Source: Desulfosporosinus sp. FKB (GTDB lineage Bacteria; Bacillota; Desulfitobacteriia; Desulfitobacteriales; Desulfitobacteriaceae). Taken from it: a DNA stretch of 64,000 bases. The notes beneath the pieces are model-generated. The model was not told the origin of the DNA and ran no database searches. It saw only the letters and a program-made list of their open reading frames with translations. Both the position numbers and the translations under genes were made by a program. The stretch is taken from positions 1-64,000 of the forward strand of contig NZ_NADJ01000032.1 of NCBI RefSeq assembly GCF_002196705.1, in the 5' to 3' direction. Positions 59,398-64,000 of the stretch are shown piece by piece (positions within the stretch are counted from its first letter, which is position 1; every line of letters starts with the position of its first letter).

Positions 59398-61068
59398 ATG
59401 CTCGAAGAACTGCATGTCGAAAATTTTGGTTTGATGGAAGACGTCCGTTTATCCTTCGAACAAGGTTTAACGGTATTTACCGGAGAAACTGGAGCCGGAA
59501 AATCTATGTTGATTGATGCTTTAGGAGTACTCTTGGGCGGACGTGCGAGTTCGGATCTTTTGAGACATGGTGAGAAACAGGCAAAAATTGAAGGGGTGTT
59601 CCGCGACTTAGCCAAGGATTGTCTTTTAAGACTGGAGGATGCCGGTTATCCGGCGGAAGATGGTCAACTGTTTCTGTACCGCGAAATCAATTCTTCGGGA
59701 AAGAATAGTTGTCGTATTCAAGGCCGGACGATCCCCCTTACGCTTTACCGCTCCCTTTGTGAAGGACTTGTAGATATCCATGGGCAAATCGAAAATTTAT
59801 CCCTCTTTAACTCCGATAATCATCGTAAACTTTTAGATGCCTTAGGCGGCCTTCAGGATAACGTTCGTCTTGTGAAAAATGCTGCAAAATCGTATCTGGC
59901 TATCCTGCGTGAAGAAAGAGAATTGTCTGTTTCTGAAGCAGATCGGGCCAACAGGGAAGAAATTCTGCGGTATCAAATCGAAGAAATTAATACCATTAAT
60001 CCCCAGCCTGGTGAGGAAGAAGAACTGGTTCAAGAGAAGAAACGTTTGAATAATGCCGAACGTATTACGAGTCTGATCTCTGAAGTATATTCCTCGTTGT
60101 ACGAAGGTTCTGCGGGAAAACCGGCTGCGATTGATTTATTGGCAAGCTCTTTGAAAGCCCTTCAGGAATTAAAGCGTTGGGATGAGGAACTAAATCTTTC
60201 AGAAGTGATGGAGACCATCTATTATGCGGCGGAAGATTTGGCCCATCAAGTCCGCAGCTATAAAGACAACTTGGAATTTGAACCCGACAGGCTCGATCAG
60301 ATTGAGGAGCGGCTTATTCAACTATCCAAACTAAGAAAGTATGGTGCAACCATTGATGAAATAGTAGCCAAACGAGAAGAGTTGCTTGACGAACTAGAGA
60401 AGATAACTCACTCTCATGAAAAGCTGGCACTAATTCAGGAGGAAAAGGGAAAAGCACGTCAGGCTTATGAAACCTTCGCCGGGAAGCTCAGTGCCAGAAG
60501 ACGGGACATGGCAGAACAGATTGAAAAGGGTTTGACCTTAGAACTTTCCGATTTGGGTTTGGAAAGAAGTGTCTTCGAGGTACGTTTTACACCAATTGAA
60601 GACCCCACCTTAGAGGGAGCGGAAATTCTCGAATTCTATTTTTCTGCTAATCCGGGAGAACCTCCTAAACCACTGAGCAAAGTTGCTTCAGGGGGAGAAA
60701 TGTCTCGCTTGATGCTGGCTCTGAAAAGTATGCTAGCCAAAGTAGAATCAGTAGGTACCTTTATCTTTGATGAAGTGGACAGCGGAGTTGGGGGAAGAAC
60801 GATTCATAAAGTTGGTGAAAAGCTGGCTAAAATAGCTCAGGATAAACAAGTCTTTTGTATAACGCATGCAGCGCAGGTTGCTGCTTTCGCTGAAGTTCAT
60901 TATGGTATTGTGAAAGAGGTAGACGGCGAAAGAACTCGTACGAGAGTTAACGTTTTATCAGAAACAGAACGACTTAAAGAATTGGCCCGCATGCTTGGAG
61001 GGGACGAGGAAGATATTACACGCCAACATGCACAGGAATTGTTCGAACGTTGCCAGAAACAGCCTTAA
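59398..61068 (+). CDS. recN: DNA repair protein RecN
   Basis: An SMC-like ATPase for double-strand-break repair. The 556-residue protein has Walker A GETGAGKS (about 29-36), IHGQIENLSLF, two coiled-coil arms between about 150 and 370, then the signature LSKVASGGEMSRLMLALK and Walker B TFIFDEVDSGVGGRT. SD TAGGAGGGGG precedes ATG. It sits between argR and spoIVB as in B. subtilis and ends at a terminator. Confidence 0.97.
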   Translation: MLEELHVENFGLMEDVRLSFEQGLTVFTGETGAGKSMLIDALGVLLGGRASSDLLRHGEKQAKIEGVFRDLAKDCLLRLEDAGYPAEDGQLFLYREINSSGKNSCRIQGRTIPLTLYRSLCEGLVDIHGQIENLSLFNSDNHRKLLDALGGLQDNVRLVKNAAKSYLAILREERELSVSEADRANREEILRYQIEEINTINPQPGEEEELVQEKKRLNNAERITSLISEVYSSLYEGSAGKPAAIDLLASSLKALQELKRWDEELNLSEVMETIYYAAEDLAHQVRSYKDNLEFEPDRLDQIEERLIQLSKLRKYGATIDEIVAKREELLDELEKITHSHEKLALIQEEKGKARQAYETFAGKLSARRRDMAEQIEKGLTLELSDLGLERSVFEVRFTPIEDPTLEGAEILEFYFSANPGEPPKPLSKVASGGEMSRLMLALKSMLAKVESVGTFIFDEVDSGVGGRTIHKVGEKLAKIAQDKQVFCITHAAQVAAFAEVHYGIVKEVDGERTRTRVNVLSETERLKELARMLGGDEEDITRQHAQELFERCQKQP

Positions 61069-61123
61069 TTTGCAAGTCATTTCAAGTAAAACTAAGACAA
61101 ATGGTTTAATAAAAAATTTTAAG

Positions 61124-61152
61124 AACAGGCTACATAAAGTAGTCTGTTTTTT
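61124..61152 (+). terminator. Terminator after recN
   Basis: AACAGGCTAC and GTAGTCTGTT form a 10-bp stem (one G-U) with a 5-nt loop, followed by TTTTTTA. Confidence 0.75.
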
Positions 61153-61303
61153 ATTTGTTGTCTAAGTTACCAATGTTTAAAAATATGGCACGAAATTTAC
61201 AGGATGAAACGTGAGCAATTTGGATAATTTAAGATTAGAATTCACTTCAAATCATTAAAACACTCTAAAATGAGGAAAAAGGAAGAAAATTGGGGAGACT
61301 AGA

Positions 61304-62587
61304 GTGGAGGGTGATAAGAGAGTGAGAATAGCAAGGATTTTTGTTTTATTCGGTCTCATGTTCTGCACCTTCCTATATCTGAATCCTGAGTTTCAACAGT
61401 TGGTGGAGTTTCCTGAGCAAAATCTTACTCTAAATTTGCAAACAGAGCCTCAGTTCCAAGGATTTTGGTCCAAAATCGTCAAAGAAGAAAAAGAGGTTGT
61501 TTCAAATCCAACGGTTTCAGTTTCTTCGGGTGGGTTAGATTCTAAGATATCGAAAAAAATCGAAGTCGTTTATAAACTCTTTGGGATTTTTCCGATACGA
61601 TCCGGAGAAATAGAAGTTATGCCTCCTATGAAATTGATCCCAGGCGGTCAATCAATTGGCGTTTCCTTACAGACAAAAGGAGTTTTGGTAGTAGGACAAG
61701 CAGCCATTGAAGACAAAGGCGGCCAAAAAATGTACCCTGCGAAAGAGGCGGGAATTGAAGTTGGAGATACTCTTTTAAAGATTAACAATCAAGAGGTTCG
61801 TACCGATCAGGATGTATCTGATGCCGTTAATTTAGCAGGACAACAAAACGGTGTCGCCCAAGTCATGTTTAAACACCAAGGCCAAATTCTAGAAAAACTT
61901 ATAAAACCCATTTTTTGTATGGAAACTGGGCGCTATAGAGTAGGATTATTTGTTCGGGACGAAGCAGCAGGCGTTGGAACACTTTCTTTTATTGATCCAG
62001 CAACAAACCAGTATGGAGCATTAGGACATGTAATTACGGATGCTGATACTAATCAAAAAATTGAAGTTTATAATGGTAAAATCATGGCTTCAACGATTTA
62101 TTCAATTCAAAAAGGTAAACGCGGTCATCCTGGCGAAAAGATTGGTTCCTTTGTCACGAATTCTCCTTTTTTCGGTACAATTGAAAAAAATTCGTTGACT
62201 GGAATATTTGGCAAATTGCGAGGTCAAATCACGAATCCGTATTATAAAGAGCCAGTTCCTGTTGGTTGGGAATCTGAAGTAAAAGTAGGGCCGGCTAAAA
62301 TTTATACTGTAATCCAGGGGGAAAAAGTTGAGGAATTCAGCATCAATATAGATCGTGTTATGCATAATCGTACCGATAGTAAAAATATGATTGTTCGAGT
62401 AACAGACCCACGACTTCTGGAAGCAACAGGTGGCATTATTCAAGGCATGAGCGGCAGCCCAATAATTCAAAATGGCAAAATCATCGGAGCTGTTACTCAT
62501 GTTTTTGTTAATGATGCCCAGCGTGGTTACGGAGTGTTTATTCAGAACATGATCAATGAGGGTATCGACAATAAAGCAGCTGCATAA
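61304..62587 (+). CDS. spoIVB: SpoIVB serine peptidase
   Basis: The forespore-secreted S55 peptidase that signals sigma-K activation by cleaving SpoIVFA. The 427-residue protein has an N-terminal membrane anchor (about 8-26), a PDZ domain (about 115-195; GVLVVGQAAIEDKGG...AGIEVGDTLLKINNQEV) and the peptidase domain with His242 (YGALGHVI), Asp368 (VTDPR) and Ser385 (QGMSGSPI), matching the known catalytic triad. GTG 61304 follows GGAG; GTG 61322 is an alternative. Sigma-G/F control is expected but not verified. Confidence 0.95.
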   Translation: MEGDKRVRIARIFVLFGLMFCTFLYLNPEFQQLVEFPEQNLTLNLQTEPQFQGFWSKIVKEEKEVVSNPTVSVSSGGLDSKISKKIEVVYKLFGIFPIRSGEIEVMPPMKLIPGGQSIGVSLQTKGVLVVGQAAIEDKGGQKMYPAKEAGIEVGDTLLKINNQEVRTDQDVSDAVNLAGQQNGVAQVMFKHQGQILEKLIKPIFCMETGRYRVGLFVRDEAAGVGTLSFIDPATNQYGALGHVITDADTNQKIEVYNGKIMASTIYSIQKGKRGHPGEKIGSFVTNSPFFGTIEKNSLTGIFGKLRGQITNPYYKEPVPVGWESEVKVGPAKIYTVIQGEKVEEFSINIDRVMHNRTDSKNMIVRVTDPRLLEATGGIIQGMSGSPIIQNGKIIGAVTHVFVNDAQRGYGVFIQNMINEGIDNKAAA

Positions 62588-62601
62588 TTCACAACGCTTG
62601 T

Positions 62602-62635
62602 AAAGAAGTGACCTGGGAGAGTCACTTCTTTTTTT
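62602..62635 (+). terminator. Terminator after spoIVB
   Basis: AAAGAAGTGAC pairs with GTCACTTCTTT, 8-nt loop, followed by a run of T's. Confidence 0.8.
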
Positions 62636-62674
62636 CTGGATTTATATAAATAAAGAAGGAGTCTGGAAAACAAT

Positions 62675-62681
62675 TGTCGAA
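62675..62681 (+). promoter_or_regulatory. 0A box upstream of spo0A
   Basis: An exact TGTCGAA, the core Spo0A-binding element, lies 43 nt before the spo0A start codon. AAGGAGT about 20 nt upstream resembles a sigma-H -35 with a degenerate -10 over the box. Autoregulation is inferred. Confidence 0.55.
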
Positions 62682-62723
62682 ATTATAGTTACATAATTTA
62701 TCGAGAATGAGGAGGATCCTGGG

Positions 62724-63548
62724 ATGCAAAGGCCTATACGAGTCTTACTAGCAGATGACAACCGGGAATTTGTTGAAATTGTTAAAGAATTCATTGAACG
62801 GCAAGAAGATATGACTCTTGTTGGAGTAGCTTATCATGGAAATGAGGCCCTCGAATTAATTGCCCGTGAAGAACCCCATGTCGTACTTTTAGATATTATA
62901 ATGCCTCATTTAGATGGTTTAGGAGTTTTAGAAAAACTTCAAGTTTTAACTCCCAGACCAAAAATCATTATTCTAACTGCCTTTGGCCAGGAATCAATGA
63001 CTCAAAGAGCAGTTAATTTAGGAGCTAATTATTACATACTGAAGCCTTTTGATTTAGAAACCTTAGGAAAGCGCATTCGTCAACTACAAGATGATTTTCC
63101 GGATACGCTTAGTTCTGCCCAACTTGTAAATCCGACTATAAATAATAAAGTTGTTAGTTCTCCCCAAATTTCTTCAAGTATCCTTCCGCCAACCTCCAAG
63201 AATCTTGAAGTGGAAGTAACCCGCATGATACATCAAATGGGAGTGCCAGCTCATGTTAAGGGTTATCAATATCTGAGAGATGCAATTGTAAGCGTGGTGC
63301 AAGAAGTTTCTTTACTTGGAGCTGTTACTAAAGAACTTTATCCGATGATTGCCGAAAAGTACCAAACGACTCCCAGCCGTGTGGAAAGGGCAATCCGTCA
63401 TGCCATTGAATTAGCTTGGGATCGGGGAAATGTGGATTTCATGAATCGCTTTTTTGGCTATACCATCAACATTGACCGCGGCAAGCCAACGAATTCCGAG
63501 TTCGTGGCAATGGTTGCCGATAAGCTCCGTATGTCGATGATGTATTAG
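62724..63548 (+). CDS. spo0A: Sporulation master regulator Spo0A
   Basis: The response regulator that commits cells to sporulation. The 274-residue protein has a receiver domain (D11/D12 pocket, phosphoacceptor D57 in [22 protein letters not shown]107 in LKPFD), a linker near 125-155 and the Spo0A-specific DNA-binding domain ([24 protein letters not shown]...[27 protein letters not shown]). ATG 62724 follows GAGGAGGAT. Preceded by spoIVB as in all endospore formers of this type, with a 0A box upstream. Confidence 0.98.
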   Translation: MQRPIRVLLADDNREFVEIVKEFIERQEDMTLVGVAYHGNEALELIAREEPHVVLLDIIMPHLDGLGVLEKLQVLTPRPKIIILTAFGQESMTQRAVNLGANYYILKPFDLETLGKRIRQLQDDFPDTLSSAQLVNPTINNKVVSSPQISSSILPPTSKNLEVEVTRMIHQMGVPAHVKGYQYLRDAIVSVVQEVSLLGAVTKELYPMIAEKYQTTPSRVERAIRHAIELAWDRGNVDFMNRFFGYTINIDRGKPTNSEFVAMVADKLRMSMMY

Positions 63549-64000
63549 AATCCCCTTGTGGCAAGGTTACAGGGTTTGCTATTGCAACAAACTATTTTAA
63601 ATAGTTATAGAAATGGTTTGTAAACCTACAAACTAGTATAGTTCATTGCAATAAAATTATTTGTCCGCAAACATCTCTAGTTAATTACTTGGAGGTGTTT
63701 TTTGCTTTGGAATTATCTAAATTGGACTTATCGGAGGATAGCGTAAATTCATGTACAATTAATAAATGGAGTTAGATACAACTCGTAGCACTATAAAATG
63801 ATTTAGGTTTCTGAATTATTTAGTTATAAAAACATAATCTCTAAACCTTGATTTTAATTTTCTTATAAGTTTAGAAACCATGGATATTGTTGATTTGGGA
63901 GGAATATTAAGGGGATGCGTTGAATATTTAGCATATAGGTAGAGAATAGGAGCTGCATCGTAATGAGGTTTTTTAATTGCAAAATATAAACGAACATTAC
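63549..64000. other. Gene-free window end
   Basis: AT-rich sequence after spo0A. A hairpin (63670-63704) may terminate spo0A. SD-like GGAGG words occur (near 63900), but the ATGs that follow run into stops within a few codons, so no gene start is supported. Confidence 0.55.
63670..63704 (+). terminator. Probable terminator after spo0A
   Basis: AACATCTC (63670-63677) pairs with GAGGTGTT (63692-63699) including one G-U pair, followed by TTTTGC. Confidence 0.55.

Noticed and set aside
1-64000. CRISPR arrays, tRNA or rRNA genes, prophage, toxin-antitoxin or restriction systems
   Set aside because: No regularly spaced repeats, no tRNA-like cloverleaf or rRNA sequence and no phage or defence gene families were recognised anywhere in the window.

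Overview
The window reads as chromosome from an endospore-forming Firmicute of the Peptococcaceae (Desulfosporosinus/Desulfitobacterium type). This placement is an inference from gene content. It carries the clostridial/bacillar spoIIIA operon, spoIVB and spo0A in the order known from Bacillus subtilis (aroQ-pepP-efp ... spoIIIAA-AH, accB, accC, asp23, nusB, folD, xseAB, ispA, dxs, tlyA, argR, recN, spoIVB, spo0A). TTG and GTG starts behind strong Shine-Dalgarno (SD) sequences are frequent. Anaerobic traits include FeoAB iron(II) uptake, a SudAB/NfnAB-like flavoprotein, FolD-FchA and cobalamin functions. No rRNA, tRNA or CRISPR was seen.

Region 1 (0-7.7 kb) holds small metabolic and regulatory units: a cobalt/nickel ABC ATPase; a cobalamin riboswitch ahead of a corrinoid adenosyltransferase; an unannotated 42-residue ORF; a feoA-feoA-feoB-Cys-rich peptide operon behind a Fur-box-like palindrome; and a leftward GntR(YtrA-type)-ATPase-permease operon with a near-ideal operator lying on its promoter.

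Region 2 (7.7-17.3 kb) is accessory: a DHA2 drug exporter, a TetR regulator and an RND pump with its adaptor. It is bracketed by two nearly identical ~88-bp repeats in opposite orientation, which look like orphan insertion-sequence ends. An orphan Spo0F-like receiver and a small Cys-containing protein follow, then about 1 kb of sparse DNA.

Region 3 (17.3-32.8 kb) interleaves the shikimate pathway (aroE, aroC, aroK, aroB, aroQ) with a full monoderm type IV pilus set: five pilin-like proteins plus a major pilin, PilB, PilT, PilC, PilD, a PilM-PilN fusion, PilO and a LysM protein where diderm genomes would have PilP/PilQ. One minor prepilin has an in-frame stop at codon 3 of its natural reading frame.

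Region 4 (32.8-63.6 kb) is the conserved sporulation/housekeeping block. Insertions relative to B. subtilis are RNase J, a CheY-like receiver, a carboxyltransferase fused in frame to the accB-type carrier, AmaP/DUF2273, the SudAB pair, FchA, a DedA-unrelated PAP2-like protein, an unknown membrane protein and NAD kinase. The most interesting point is the carboxyltransferase-BCCP fusion: the carrier part retains its own SD and ATG exactly where B. subtilis has accB, so one gene may make both a pyruvate-carboxylase-type fusion and a free AccB.
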